From Rariglobus sp. (GTDB lineage: Bacteria; Verrucomicrobiota; Verrucomicrobiia; Opitutales; Opitutaceae), in NCBI GenBank assembly GCA_029266495.1, contig JAQSWS010000030.1:56041-120040 (forward strand): DNA of 64,000 nucleotides, written 5' to 3'. A program made the position numbers and the translations under genes. This document shows positions 29,539-39,963 of the stretch, one piece after another (position 1 is the first letter of the stretch; each line of letters begins with the position of its first letter). The notes beneath the pieces were generated by a model that searched no databases, was not told where the DNA came from, and was given only the letters and a program-made list of their open reading frames with translations.

Positions 29539-30485
29539 GCGCGCGGGCACGGAAAGGGACCGGCCGGCGCGGAAAGCTCAAGGCGGTCCTGTGGTTCAAT
29601 ACGATCCTGCTGGCGGTGCTGGGCGGGTGGTTCGTGATGCAACCGCCGCCGCGGCGCGCGGAAGTGACGAAGCTCGTCGAAAATTATTTCGAGAAGAACA
29701 AGCGGATCGAGCTGCTCGATGTGGCGCTGGATATTTACCGGCTTTATTATGGCGCGGACTTTGTCGGGGCGGTTGCGCCGGGGGACCGGGCGCACGTCTA
29801 CGGGGGAGCTCCCGAGATGGCGGGATTTCCGCACGCGATCCGGGTCTTGAAAAACACGGGTTATGTCGCCGGGTATTGCGAGGTGCTGGAGAATCCGGCG
29901 TGGGTTGCGTATCGGGTGGGTGACGTGGAGAAGCTGGAGCCGCCCGCGCCGCGGCCGGAGGGCTTTGAGACGGACCTGCGGACGGCGGCGCGGGTGTCCC
30001 CGGCGGCATATTCAAACAGTGGATACGACCGGGGGCACCTGGCGCCGAATTACGCGATCGCGACGCGTTATGGCGAAGCGGCGCAGCGGGAGACGTTTCT
30101 CATGTCGAACATCGCGCCGCAGCGGCATGCGCTCAATGCGGGTGTGTGGAAGGAGATGGAGATGAGGATCGCCACGAGTTATCCGGGACGTTTTGGCGAA
30201 GTGTGGGTGCTGGCGGGGCCGGTGTTCGGGGCGCGCCCGGCGAAGTTGCCCGGCGGCACGGCGGTGCCGGAGGCGTTTTTTATGATCGTGATCGACGAGA
30301 GCGACGGGCGGGTGCGTTCGCAGGCGTTTCTTTTTCCGCAGGAGACGCCGGGTGGAGCCGGACTGGAGAAATTTGTGGTCTCCATCGACGAGGTGGAGCG
30401 GCGCACGGGATTGAATTTTTTGCCGGAATTGGAGGACGCGGCGGAGGCGGCATTGGAGGCAAAGCGGGTGAGTGGCGTCTGGTAG
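29535..30485 (+). CDS. DNA/RNA non-specific endonuclease (NUC1 family), TM-anchored
   Basis: YDRGHLAPNYA active-site motif, SNIAPQ, WVLAGPVF; N-terminal TM; ATGA overlap with upstream gene. Confidence 0.9.
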   Translation: MSARARKGTGRRGKLKAVLWFNTILLAVLGGWFVMQPPPRRAEVTKLVENYFEKNKRIELLDVALDIYRLYYGADFVGAVAPGDRAHVYGGAPEMAGFPHAIRVLKNTGYVAGYCEVLENPAWVAYRVGDVEKLEPPAPRPEGFETDLRTAARVSPAAYSNSGYDRGHLAPNYAIATRYGEAAQRETFLMSNIAPQRHALNAGVWKEMEMRIATSYPGRFGEVWVLAGPVFGARPAKLPGGTAVPEAFFMIVIDESDGRVRSQAFLFPQETPGGAGLEKFVVSIDEVERRTGLNFLPELEDAAEAALEAKRVSGVW

Positions 30486-30648
30486 CGGACTTGCGGTGAC
30501 CGGGAGGGGCTGCGAGGGCGCAGTCGCCCTGCAATTAACCGGCGGATTGACGTTTTCCAATGAGTCGCTTTCATGGCGGCGTTCTTTGGCAGGTCCGTGG
30601 TCAGCCGGGAGGTATTGGACGGCAATCGTCCGGCACCTCCATCTGACC

Positions 30649-30849
30649 ATGAACACGACGAAAAACACGGTTCCGTTAAACGTTCCCGGTTCGTTTGCTC
30701 CCTCGGGTTTCTTTTCGAAGCTCAAGGCCCGGGCAGCCAAGCCGGTTCAGTCCGCTTATCGGAAGCCACATGAAGCCGCGACGCCGGCCCAGACTGCGCG
30801 CCTCTGCGAGGTGCTCGGCCGCGGGATGGCGTCGAACCTGCGGTTCTAA
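30649..30849 (+). CDS. Hypothetical 66-aa protein
   Basis: Small ORF followed by a strong terminator at 30879-30917. Confidence 0.5.
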   Translation: MNTTKNTVPLNVPGSFAPSGFFSKLKARAAKPVQSAYRKPHEAATPAQTARLCEVLGRGMASNLRF

Positions 30850-30878
30850 GGGGAGCCGTAGTTAAACCAGTAAACAAC

Positions 30879-30917
30879 GCCGCCCGGGAGCTTACGCTTC
30901 CGGGCGGTTCTTTTTTG
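30879..30917 (+). terminator. Intrinsic terminator
   Basis: cgccgcccgggagc-ttacgc-ttccgggcggttctttttt. Confidence 0.85.
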
Positions 30918-30932
30918 GGGGGACGAGATCGA

Positions 30933-31940
30933 TCAGAAGCTGACGCTCAGGGTCAGGCCGAGGCCGGCGTTGGTGGTCTTGTAGCCGTAGTCGACGGGGG
31001 AGTCGCCTTGGGGGTTGCGCCAGTCGTAGCTGGTGAAGGCGCGGGCGGTGGCCCAAGGAGTGAAGTTGTAGCTAACGCTGACTCCGACCGAGCCGACGAG
31101 ATCTTCGCGGTTAACATCGAAAAAACCGGCTTCCTGGTAATGCAGGTAATCGGAATAGGTGAGGCGGGCGTAGGGGCCGAACACCCAGCGGTCACGCAGG
31201 TAGTAATAGCCGGCATCGATGGAGTAATCGACCTTGTCGTTACGGTCTTCCCGGTAATCGAGGAGGCCACCGGGCGTGTCGGAATCGGTGATTACGTAGC
31301 TGATGCCGCCGCCGAAGCTGAGGATGTGATCGCGACCCAGGCTGACGAGCTTGCGCACGGAGACGGAGGGGGTGACGGACTTGTAGGTGAGGTTGTAGCT
31401 GGGCGGACCTTCGAGGCTGTAAACCGCGGTGGCGGTGAGCCCGGCGGTGAATTCCCAGTTGTTGCCGCAGCGGACACGCAGGGCGAGCGGGATGCTGTAG
31501 GCGTCGAAGTCGAGATCTTCACGGGTTTCGTCGCCGGTGCCCAAGGCGTGGTTGTAATGTTGATACACGAGGCTGGCGGTGGGGGTGATCAAGGCCTCGC
31601 CGACCGTGAAGCTGTTGAAATCCGCACGCGTCAGGAGCGTCTGGGCGACGATGACGGATTCGACCTCGTCGGACGGCTGGAGAAAGACGTTGGACGTGTA
31701 ATAGGCCTGCACGTCGTAGGCGAACGTGAGTTTGAATGGCAGCTTGCGGGTTTCGGCGATGCGCTGGGTGCCGCCGTCGAGGTCGCCTTTTTCATCCTTG
31801 GTGGTGGCGGACGGGGCGGTGGGAGCGGGAGGGGGCGTGCCCTGTTGGACGCGGTCGATGATGACTTCGCTGGAGGACTGGGCGAGGAGTGTGCCGGCTG
31901 AAGTGGTGCCGAGCAAGGTGAGGAGAAGAATGCGTTTCAT
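30933..31940 (-). CDS. Putative outer-membrane beta-barrel protein
   Basis: Signal peptide; alternating amphipathic strands; terminal aromatic SVSF. Confidence 0.75.
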   Translation of the reverse strand: MKRILLLTLLGTTSAGTLLAQSSSEVIIDRVQQGTPPPAPTAPSATTKDEKGDLDGGTQRIAETRKLPFKLTFAYDVQAYYTSNVFLQPSDEVESVIVAQTLLTRADFNSFTVGEALITPTASLVYQHYNHALGTGDETREDLDFDAYSIPLALRVRCGNNWEFTAGLTATAVYSLEGPPSYNLTYKSVTPSVSVRKLVSLGRDHILSFGGGISYVITDSDTPGGLLDYREDRNDKVDYSIDAGYYYLRDRWVFGPYARLTYSDYLHYQEAGFFDVNREDLVGSVGVSVSYNFTPWATARAFTSYDWRNPQGDSPVDYGYKTTNAGLGLTLSVSF

Positions 31941-31979
31941 GTGAGAGCTGAAGCGGAAAGGTCGGTGGGAAGGTTCTTG

Positions 31980-33722
31980 TTAGCGCGGAGGCGGGGGGCT
32001 GCCCAGGACGCCGATCTTCACGTGGCCGCCGGTGGCGTCGGCGTTTGTCCCGCGCACGCTGTCGCCGAAGTTGGCATTGGTGAGAACGGTCGTGTCGTAT
32101 TTCACGTTCGAAATGAAGTTCACGTAACCGACCTTGCTGGAGCCGAAGTTGGCCTTGCCCAGGGTGGAGTTGAGATCGACGTTGGTGCCCGCCTGAAACG
32201 TGATGTTGGTGAGGTTGATGGTGGCCGCTTCGATCAGGATGCTGCCCACGCCGCTGCCAAAGCGGGTGTTGTTAAGATCGATCAGATCGCTGGCGTGGAG
32301 GGAGACGAAGCCGGTGCGGTAGCTTTCGTTGTCGTAACCCGCCACAAAGGTGTCGTGCTCATAACCCGTGTTATCGATGATGAGCTTACGGGTTGCGCCC
32401 ACGTGCAGGCTGCTGCCTTCGGTGTGGAAGGCGATGTTGTAGACGGTGACTCCGCTGCTGTCGCCAATGCCGGGGAAGAAGAAGTTGGATCCGATCAGCG
32501 GATCGATGTTTTCGCGGATCTTGGGGAAATCGGTTTCGTTCAGGAGCTCCGCGGGTGGCGCATCGAGGAAATAATAGGCGTTAATGAGGGTGCGCAGGCC
32601 CACGGTGTCCGCGCCGAGGGCGGTGACATTGTTGTCTCCGAGGATGCCCAGATCCACGAGCAATGCGCGTTCCCCTTCATTCAAGCTGGCGTAAAGATCG
32701 ATCGACTTGACGAGATCCCGGGCGAATTTGCCGTCCTTGAGTTTTCCCTCGAGGGAAGGCGCATCCGGGAAGCCCACCTCGATGATTTCCGCAAAGGCGG
32801 CTTGTTGCGTTTCGTTGAGGGTCGCAACGAAGTCGGCAAAGGAATTGAAGCCCGGGAGGAGCTCCTCTTCGGTCATGGTTTCCGTCACGACTTCGGTAAT
32901 GGTTTCCGTGTCGAGGTCCTCGTTCGTCGTGGAGGGGATTGCGAGGAGCGCGAGCACGCGGTCCACCAAGGCCTGGAGTTCAGGCGAGAGGGTGATGCCG
33001 AGGCTTCTGGCGGCATCGAGGGCGTTCTGGAGTGCGGTCGGATCGAGTTCGATGCCGGCCTCGAGTGCGGTGGCGATCGCGGCGATGGTGGTTTCGGTCC
33101 AGTTTTGGGCGATGGCCTGATCGGCGGGCGGAAGCTCGCTGATGTTATTCACGCTCTGGGTGTCGCCGTTGGTCTTGGTGATCGAGAGCTGGCCGGGCGT
33201 GAGGACCGCGGTGCTGCCGTCGGTGAAGTTGATGGAGATCGAGCCGTGGGCGACCACGATGGTCTGAATGCCGGCGGGATTCATGCCGACGGTGAACGTG
33301 GTGCCGCGGGCGCCGGCGAGGCCTCGTGCGGTGCGAATGCTGTAGTCGTAGGTGACGCCTTCGGGTTTTTGCAGATCGGAGACGACGGCGCCCTGCTTGA
33401 GGTCGAGGACGGCCTGATGGGTGACGTTGGTCTCGGATGTGCGATTTTCGGAGATGCTTTCGAGGAGCAGCGTGGTGTTGGGCGTGACGATGGATTTGAC
33501 GCCGGGCATCGGGGTGAGGACGACGCGTCCGTCGGCACCGGTGACGATGCGGGTGCCGATGATCACGGTCTCGCCTTTGACGATGGGCCGCAGGGCGGCT
33601 TCATCGGGACGTTGCAGCGAGGCTTCTCCGCTTACGAAAATAACACGCACCGTTTGTGCGGGAAGGACCAGAGTCATCATGAGCGCCAGTCCGAAGGTCG
33701 CGAACAAGGTAGAAAGTCTCAT
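31980..33722 (-). CDS. FecR-domain secreted protein
   Basis: Signal peptide; TGADGRVVLTPMPGVKSIVTPNTTLLLESI, ARGLAGARGTTFTVGMNPAG, TPGQLSI. Confidence 0.85.
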   Translation of the reverse strand: MRLSTLFATFGLALMMTLVLPAQTVRVIFVSGEASLQRPDEAALRPIVKGETVIIGTRIVTGADGRVVLTPMPGVKSIVTPNTTLLLESISENRTSETNVTHQAVLDLKQGAVVSDLQKPEGVTYDYSIRTARGLAGARGTTFTVGMNPAGIQTIVVAHGSISINFTDGSTAVLTPGQLSITKTNGDTQSVNNISELPPADQAIAQNWTETTIAAIATALEAGIELDPTALQNALDAARSLGITLSPELQALVDRVLALLAIPSTTNEDLDTETITEVVTETMTEEELLPGFNSFADFVATLNETQQAAFAEIIEVGFPDAPSLEGKLKDGKFARDLVKSIDLYASLNEGERALLVDLGILGDNNVTALGADTVGLRTLINAYYFLDAPPAELLNETDFPKIRENIDPLIGSNFFFPGIGDSSGVTVYNIAFHTEGSSLHVGATRKLIIDNTGYEHDTFVAGYDNESYRTGFVSLHASDLIDLNNTRFGSGVGSILIEAATINLTNITFQAGTNVDLNSTLGKANFGSSKVGYVNFISNVKYDTTVLTNANFGDSVRGTNADATGGHVKIGVLGSPPPPR

Positions 33723-33782
33723 AAGAAATATGAGGCATTGAATCTTCTAATTTGGGGCTTAATACAAGGGGTTTTCCATTAG

Positions 33783-36038
33783 GTGAAATTCCCGACCCCC
33801 GCTTTCCTGCAGAAAATACCGCCCACATGGAGAGCCCGGATCGGGGTGACGCTGGTGGTGGGGACGGCTCTGGGGTTGCTGGTGGAATGGGTGCCGCTGA
33901 AGCAGGTGGAGTGGCTGACGGAACGGTATCGGCTGCGTGCCAGGGAACGGTGGGCCCTGTTGCCGACGACGGGAGACGTGCTGGTGCTGGCGATCGATGA
34001 AAAGGCGCTTGCGGTTCACAAGCAGTGGCCGTTTGCCCGCTCGGTCCACGGGCAATTGATGGAATGGTTGGGGCGGCACGAAAAGGTGAGGCCGGCGGTG
34101 ATGAGCTGGGACTTTGTATTCGGGGAGGAGACTTTCGATCCCAAGCTCGACCTCATGTTCGCGGCCCCGCTGGCGTCGACCGGTTATCCGATCGTGATGG
34201 GCGCGTTTGGCGATCCGGCTGCGCGCGGGCTGTTCTCCCAGGGCAAACCCGCTCCGCGCCTGGGCAAGACGCGTCCGCTGGACGTTCCTCCCGACGTCGT
34301 CCGGTCGCTGCCGGACGTATATGGACTCCAGATACCGATTGTTCCTTTGCTGGACGTGACGCGGTTTGCGTTGCTTGACGCACAGTCGGACGATGACGGA
34401 GTGATCCGGCGCCTGCCGATGGTCATACGTGTGGGTGACAAGCTGTTCCCGAGTCTGGTGCTCGGCACGCTCATGGCGTATTGGAGTGAAGAGGACGTGG
34501 TGGTGCGTCCCGGCGACGCGGTTGTGCTGGCCCCGGGCACCCCGCGCGAGCGCAGCATTCCCATCGATGCCGACGGCTATTACCATCTGAATTATCGTTA
34601 CGAACTGCGCGAGGCCGGCGTGACGGAAGGGATCGAGGCGATCTCGTATCAGGACATCTATGAGTCGCTGGCTTCCTGGGCGCCGTTCGAAGGTGATGTG
34701 GTGCCGTTGCCGGTGGCGGGCCGGATTCTCGTCGTGGGCCAGACCGCGACGGGATTGAGCGATATTGGTCCGAGTCCTTTGCGCAGCCAGAGCGGCAAGG
34801 TGCTGGCGCACATCAACGCCATTGAGAACATTCTGCGGGGCGATTATCTGGTGCACTGGCCGGTGTGGCCGGGGGTGTGCGTGGTGCTGGCGTTCGGGTT
34901 GTGGTCGGCCTGGCTGCTTGATCGTAAACGCGTGTGGTATTTTGCATCGATTGCCCTGTTCATGATTCTTTGCGTGGCGGCGGCCTGGCTGGCCTTGGTG
35001 GCTAAAAACATCATGATGCCGATGGCGGCCCCGCTGGTGGCGTTTACGTTGCAACAGACGGCGGTTGCGATGCTCAAAATCCGGGAGGAGCAGGCCCAGC
35101 GGGATCGTATCCGGCGGATGTTTGGCTCGTATGTGTCGCCGGAACTGGTGCGGCGCATGGTGGATGCGCGGGCCGAACCGCAGCTTGGCGGACACGAGGA
35201 CGAGATCACGGCCTTCTTCAGCGACATCCAGGGGTTTTCGGCGTTTTCGGAAATTTTGCCCGCCGCGGATCTCGTGCAGCTGCTCAACGAATATCTCGGC
35301 TCAATGACCGACATTCTGCAGGAGAGCGGCGGTGCGCTGGATAAATACATCGGTGACGCGGTTGTCGCGATGTTCGGCGGCCTGGTGCCATTGCCCGATC
35401 ATGCGCGGCGGGCGTGCGAGTCGGCCGCAAAAATGCAGCTGCGCCAGGGGGAGTTGCGCGAGAAATGGAAGGCCCAGGGAGACCGCTGGCCGGGGCTTGT
35501 CCATGCCATGCGCACGCGCATCGGCCTCAACTCAGGCCGGGTCGTGGTGGGCAACATGGGTTCGCACCACCGGTTTAATTATACGATGATGGGCGACGCG
35601 GTGAACCTCGCCGCGCGTTGCGAAAGCGGCGCGAAGACCTTCGGCGCCTACACGGTGGCGACCGGGACAACGGTATCGGCGGCGAAGGCGGCGGGATGCG
35701 AATGCGTGTTTCGCGCGCTTGATCGCATCGTGGTGAAGGGGCGTCGCGAGGCCGTGGAGATTTTCGAAATCGTGGGGCTTTCGCCCGCACACCTGCCGGA
35801 GGGCGCGGCGCGTTGCCTTGAATTGTTTGCGGAGGGGCGGGCTCATTATTTGAAACAGGAGTGGGACGCGGCGATCCGGTGCTTTGAGGCGGCGGCTCCG
35901 CTCGAGCCCTTGCAGCCGGAGCGCGACGAAGGCGTTGAGTCGAATCCCTCGCTCATCATGGGGGCTCGCTGCCGGATGTTGGGCGAGCATCCGCCGGGCG
36001 CCGGCTGGGACGGGGTTTTCAGGATGACCACCAAATGA
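33783..36038 (+). CDS. CHASE2-domain adenylate/guanylate cyclase
   Basis: N-terminal CHASE2-like sensor, TM helices, then class III cyclase (EITAFFSDIQGFSAFSE, DKYIGDAVVAMFGG, RIGLNSGRVVVGNMGS, YTMMGDAVNLAARCE); GTG start. Confidence 0.92.
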   Translation: MKFPTPAFLQKIPPTWRARIGVTLVVGTALGLLVEWVPLKQVEWLTERYRLRARERWALLPTTGDVLVLAIDEKALAVHKQWPFARSVHGQLMEWLGRHEKVRPAVMSWDFVFGEETFDPKLDLMFAAPLASTGYPIVMGAFGDPAARGLFSQGKPAPRLGKTRPLDVPPDVVRSLPDVYGLQIPIVPLLDVTRFALLDAQSDDDGVIRRLPMVIRVGDKLFPSLVLGTLMAYWSEEDVVVRPGDAVVLAPGTPRERSIPIDADGYYHLNYRYELREAGVTEGIEAISYQDIYESLASWAPFEGDVVPLPVAGRILVVGQTATGLSDIGPSPLRSQSGKVLAHINAIENILRGDYLVHWPVWPGVCVVLAFGLWSAWLLDRKRVWYFASIALFMILCVAAAWLALVAKNIMMPMAAPLVAFTLQQTAVAMLKIREEQAQRDRIRRMFGSYVSPELVRRMVDARAEPQLGGHEDEITAFFSDIQGFSAFSEILPAADLVQLLNEYLGSMTDILQESGGALDKYIGDAVVAMFGGLVPLPDHARRACESAAKMQLRQGELREKWKAQGDRWPGLVHAMRTRIGLNSGRVVVGNMGSHHRFNYTMMGDAVNLAARCESGAKTFGAYTVATGTTVSAAKAAGCECVFRALDRIVVKGRREAVEIFEIVGLSPAHLPEGAARCLELFAEGRAHYLKQEWDAAIRCFEAAAPLEPLQPERDEGVESNPSLIMGARCRMLGEHPPGAGWDGVFRMTTK

Positions 36039-36781
36039 AATTCTTGCGATGGAGTGCTCTGACGCCGGTCGTTTTGCTGGCACTTGTTTTGATGGCGAGA
36101 CCGGCGGCGGGCGTGGAGCTGGGTCATGTCGAGGGCCGGGTATTGGCGCGCGTCGAGAGCGGCGCAAAACCGGAGCGCGTGCAATCCGGGCACCCGTTGT
36201 CACCGGGGGTTGCGTTGGTCACGGGCGATGCCTCGCGTTTTGAGATAGTCATGCTGGACGGCGGTTGCTGGAGGGTGGGGCGCCGTGCGCTGTTTGTTTT
36301 CACCGACCGCGGCGCGCGCCTTCTCGCGGGGACGGCTTTGGTGCGCGTGCCCCCGGAAACCGTGTGGCGGGTGGAGAGCCTGCGGAGCCAGATCGCGCTG
36401 CCTGCCGGAACATGGATGGTGCATGCGGTGGACAATCGCGGGCTGAAGGTCGTGTGCCTGGATTCCGCGGAGGATGTGCACGGGCTTGGTGAAGGCGCGA
36501 CTCCGCTGGAAACACCGGTGGCGCTGCGGCTGCGCCCGGGGGAGCTGGCATTTCTGCAGCCGGGCGGACGCAGTTTCAGTCCGGTCGTCACGGTTTTCCT
36601 GGAGGAACTGCTGGCGACGAGCCGGCTGGTGAACGGCTTTCCCGAGGAGTTTCCGGGGATGCGCAGGCTGTTGAACCAGGCGGTTGCTCAACGTGAGCGC
36701 CTCAAAACGTTGTCCAATGCCGTGGTGGTGGGAGCGCCGGACGCGGGTGGTTTTCAGATCGCGGTGCCGGCGCAAAAATAA
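36035..36781 (+). CDS. FecR-like secreted protein
   Basis: Signal peptide; [45 protein letters not shown] overlap with cyclase. Confidence 0.75.
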   Translation: MKFLRWSALTPVVLLALVLMARPAAGVELGHVEGRVLARVESGAKPERVQSGHPLSPGVALVTGDASRFEIVMLDGGCWRVGRRALFVFTDRGARLLAGTALVRVPPETVWRVESLRSQIALPAGTWMVHAVDNRGLKVVCLDSAEDVHGLGEGATPLETPVALRLRPGELAFLQPGGRSFSPVVTVFLEELLATSRLVNGFPEEFPGMRRLLNQAVAQRERLKTLSNAVVVGAPDAGGFQIAVPAQK

Positions 36782-36801
36782 CCGATCGTTGTTCCCTCGA
36801 T

Positions 36802-38127
36802 ATGCTGCCGATCCTTAAGATCAGTGATAACCGTCGTTTCCTCGTCACCGCCGGGGGCGCGCCCTTCTTTTACCTTGGTGACACGGCCTGGGAGTTGTTT
36901 CACCGGCTCGATCGCGAAGAGGCGGCGTGGTATCTGGAGAACCGCGCGGCCAAGGGCTTTAACGTCATCCAGGCCGTGGCGCTGGCCGAACTGGACGGAT
37001 TGAACACGCCGAATGCCTATGGTGCGTTGCCGTTGCACGATTTCGATCCGGCGCGGCCCAACGAGGCGTATTTTGAGCACGTGGACTGGGTGATCGCGAA
37101 GGCGGAGTCGCTGGGCATGCATGTGGCGCTGCTGCCCACGTGGGGCGACAAGTGGAACAAGCGCTGGGGCGTGGGGCCCGAGGTGTTCACGCCCGAAAAT
37201 GCGGAGGTGTTTGGCGAATGGCTGGGGCGTCGCTATCGCCAGAGTGCGATTATCTGGGTGCTGGGCGGAGATCGTGCGCCGGATAATGAGACGCACTTTG
37301 CAATTATCCGTGCCATGGGCGCGGGACTGCGGCGCGGCGATGGTGGAGCGCACCTGATCACCTTCCACCCTTGGGGCGGGACGGGATCGGCGGAGTGGTT
37401 TCACGGAGAGAGGTTCATCGATTTCAACATGCGGCAGAACGGGCACGAGCCGACGCATGCCCGCTATGCGAAGACGCGGGTCGATTATGACCGCACGCCA
37501 GTCGTGCCGGTCATCGATTCGGAGCCGCTTTATGAGGATCATCCGCTCTCTTTCGCCGCGGCCGACCATGGATATTCGATCGCGGCGGACGTGCGGCGGA
37601 CATTTTATTGGGACGTGTTCGCGGGTGCCTTCGGGCATGCCTACGGGCATCATTCGGTGTGGCAGTTTTTCGCCGACGGGCGGGCGCCGGTCAACGGACC
37701 GATCATGTCGTGGCGGGAGGCGCTTGAGCAGCCGGGCGCGGGCCAGATGATTCATGGTCGCCGGCTCATCGAGTCTCGTCCGATGCTCACGCGCGTGCCT
37801 GATGACGATCTGCTTGTGCCGGCAAATCCGCCGGCGATGGTGCCGGGTGCCGGACGGTATCGTTTCGCGGGGACGCGAGATGCGGAGGGCCGTTACGCGA
37901 TGATTTATGCGCCGGCGGGACGGGCCTTTTCAGCCCGGATGAACCGGCTTGCGGGACCGCGGGTGAAGGCGTGGTGGTTTGATCCGCGCACGGGTGTGTC
38001 GGCAGCGGCGGGCGAATTCGCGAACGAGGGCGAGGTTGCGTTCATGCCACCGACTCCGGGCGAGGATCTCGATTGGGTGCTCGTCCTTGACCAGGTTTCG
38101 CAGGGTTACGGCGCGCCGGGAAAATAG
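36802..38127 (+). CDS. DUF4038 / GH140-type glycosidase
   Basis: [57 protein letters not shown]-terminal collagen-binding-like domain. Confidence 0.88.
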   Translation: MLPILKISDNRRFLVTAGGAPFFYLGDTAWELFHRLDREEAAWYLENRAAKGFNVIQAVALAELDGLNTPNAYGALPLHDFDPARPNEAYFEHVDWVIAKAESLGMHVALLPTWGDKWNKRWGVGPEVFTPENAEVFGEWLGRRYRQSAIIWVLGGDRAPDNETHFAIIRAMGAGLRRGDGGAHLITFHPWGGTGSAEWFHGERFIDFNMRQNGHEPTHARYAKTRVDYDRTPVVPVIDSEPLYEDHPLSFAAADHGYSIAADVRRTFYWDVFAGAFGHAYGHHSVWQFFADGRAPVNGPIMSWREALEQPGAGQMIHGRRLIESRPMLTRVPDDDLLVPANPPAMVPGAGRYRFAGTRDAEGRYAMIYAPAGRAFSARMNRLAGPRVKAWWFDPRTGVSAAAGEFANEGEVAFMPPTPGEDLDWVLVLDQVSQGYGAPGK

Positions 38128-38230
38128 ACCGGTGAAAAGGTTCGGGGCACGCAACGGGGCATTCGCCTGACGCTGCCCCGGCCTTCGTCTTTCGATGACG
38201 CGGAAGGCTCCTGGCGTGACGTTCAGAAAC

Positions 38231-39550
38231 TCAAGAAACCCGGTCCAATTCAAGCCGCCGGCGAACGAACCGGCGGCGGCGTTCTTCGGTGAAGTCCGCC
38301 GCGTAAACCCGGGTGGAGAGATCGATCAATCCCTGGCGGAGGCGCCCGGGAGACATGCCAGCGGGCTGGAAGGCCACGTCGAACAGTGTGCAACGTTCCC
38401 ATGCGCCCGGATGGAGAAGCCGGCCGGCGCGGGCGAGCCGGTCATAGAGCGGCGTGCCTGGGAATGGTGTGAGCACGGTGAGTTGAATTTCGTAGAGCTC
38501 GCTGCGTCGGATAAATTCCCAGATGCGATCAAAGGAGTCCGGGGTGTGTGCATCGAGGCCGAGGACGAAGCAGCCGTTGACGGTGATGCCGTGGTCCTGG
38601 ATGCGGCGGATGTCCTCGGCGTAGCTGGAAACCTGGCGTGCCTTCCAGTTGCCTTTGAGTTCGATGCCTTCGACTGCGTCGCCCGGATCCTCCAGCCCGA
38701 TGAGAATCTGGGCGCAGCCAGCGCGGGCCATTTTTTGAAGCAATGGTTTGTCCTTCGCGACGGAGATATCGGTTTCGGTAAACCAACGGATGCGCTCCGG
38801 AACCAGTGCATCCATGAGTGCGTGCCCATGCCGCCGGTCGACGAAGGTGTTGTCATCGGCAAACTCGATGAAGGGATGGGGCCAGATTTTGCGGATGCGG
38901 TGCAGTTCGGCCAGGACCTTGGGAACGGGTTTGGTGCGATGACCGGGTTGGAGCCGGATGGAGGCGGCGCAAAATTCGCAATTCCACGGACAGCCGCGCG
39001 TGGTCTGAAGGGTGATGCGATTGTAGCGCGAGGGGTCGAGCAGGTCGAACCGCGGCATGGGTGCGTCGGCCAGATCAAACGGCTTGTCGGCCTGGTAGCG
39101 GGATTGCAGACGGCCTTGCTCGACGTCGGAGAGGAGTCGTGGCCAGCACGGCTCCGCTTCGCCCACGACAATGGCGTCGGCGTGTTGCGCGGCTTCATCG
39201 GGGCACAGTGCGACGTGCAGCCCGCCGAGGACGACCTGGGTGCCCGCCGTGCGATAGCGGGCGGCGAGGCGATAGGCGTCTTTGATCATCGCGGTGAAAC
39301 TGGAAATCGCCACGAGGTCGAACGGCCCGGGGAGGCGGGCGGAGATGTCCGGCGCATCCACGTCGGGGATTTCCAAATACGTGATCTCGTGGTGATCGGG
39401 CGTGAGCCCGGCGAGCGTGAGCAGACCGAGGGAGGGGAGGGACGCGATGACTTTGCTGCGTTCGACGAAGCCGGGCAGGTTGAGCCCGATGCGCATGAGT
39501 TCCTGATCGACGACCCGAACACCGCTAAGGGCGATGAATCCGATTTTCAT
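38231..39550 (-). CDS. B12-binding domain radical SAM protein
   Basis: TTRGCPWNCEFCAAS radical SAM motif, N-terminal cobalamin-binding-like domain (VVLGGLHVALCPDEA). Confidence 0.9.
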   Translation of the reverse strand: MKIGFIALSGVRVVDQELMRIGLNLPGFVERSKVIASLPSLGLLTLAGLTPDHHEITYLEIPDVDAPDISARLPGPFDLVAISSFTAMIKDAYRLAARYRTAGTQVVLGGLHVALCPDEAAQHADAIVVGEAEPCWPRLLSDVEQGRLQSRYQADKPFDLADAPMPRFDLLDPSRYNRITLQTTRGCPWNCEFCAASIRLQPGHRTKPVPKVLAELHRIRKIWPHPFIEFADDNTFVDRRHGHALMDALVPERIRWFTETDISVAKDKPLLQKMARAGCAQILIGLEDPGDAVEGIELKGNWKARQVSSYAEDIRRIQDHGITVNGCFVLGLDAHTPDSFDRIWEFIRRSELYEIQLTVLTPFPGTPLYDRLARAGRLLHPGAWERCTLFDVAFQPAGMSPGRLRQGLIDLSTRVYAADFTEERRRRFVRRRLELDRVS

Positions 39551-39588
39551 GGGAATGCGGAAACATCCGCGAAGGAAGGACCGGGCGG

Positions 39589-39963
39589 CTAGCCGAGGTG
39601 AATCAAGAGCGCCACAATACCGAGCAGGGTGGCGCCGGCGGGGATGAAAAACAGGTGGCGGAAATACGGGCGCCACGCGGTGAGAAAGCAGTTGGCTGGC
39701 ATGGTGACCATGGCGACCGCGAGCAGGGGCGAGGCGAAGGAGGTCCAGGGCGTTTGGAGGGGACCGACGCTGAGGGCGTAGAGGATGTTAATCAGCCCGA
39801 TGCCAAAGAAGGCGATGTGGCCAAGCCGGACCAGGCGGCGGGGAAGGGCATCGTAGCCGCCCAGCCAGCCGGGTTTATGGAAGCGGAGGCCGATCAACGC
39901 ACCGGAGGCGGCTCCGCCGAGAAAGCCCCACCAGCCGACCAGAAGGTTAAAGTGCGAGTCCAT
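39589..39963 (-). CDS. Hypothetical membrane protein
   Basis: Several hydrophobic segments, 124 aa. Confidence 0.65.
   Translation of the reverse strand: MDSHFNLLVGWWGFLGGAASGALIGLRFHKPGWLGGYDALPRRLVRLGHIAFFGIGLINILYALSVGPLQTPWTSFASPLLAVAMVTMPANCFLTAWRPYFRHLFFIPAGATLLGIVALLIHLG

Noticed and set aside
31941-33782. 613-aa + strand ORF opposite the FecR gene
   Set aside because: Gly/Glu/Asp-rich antisense shadow ORF typical of high-GC DNA; the minus-strand frame has a signal peptide and FecR motifs.
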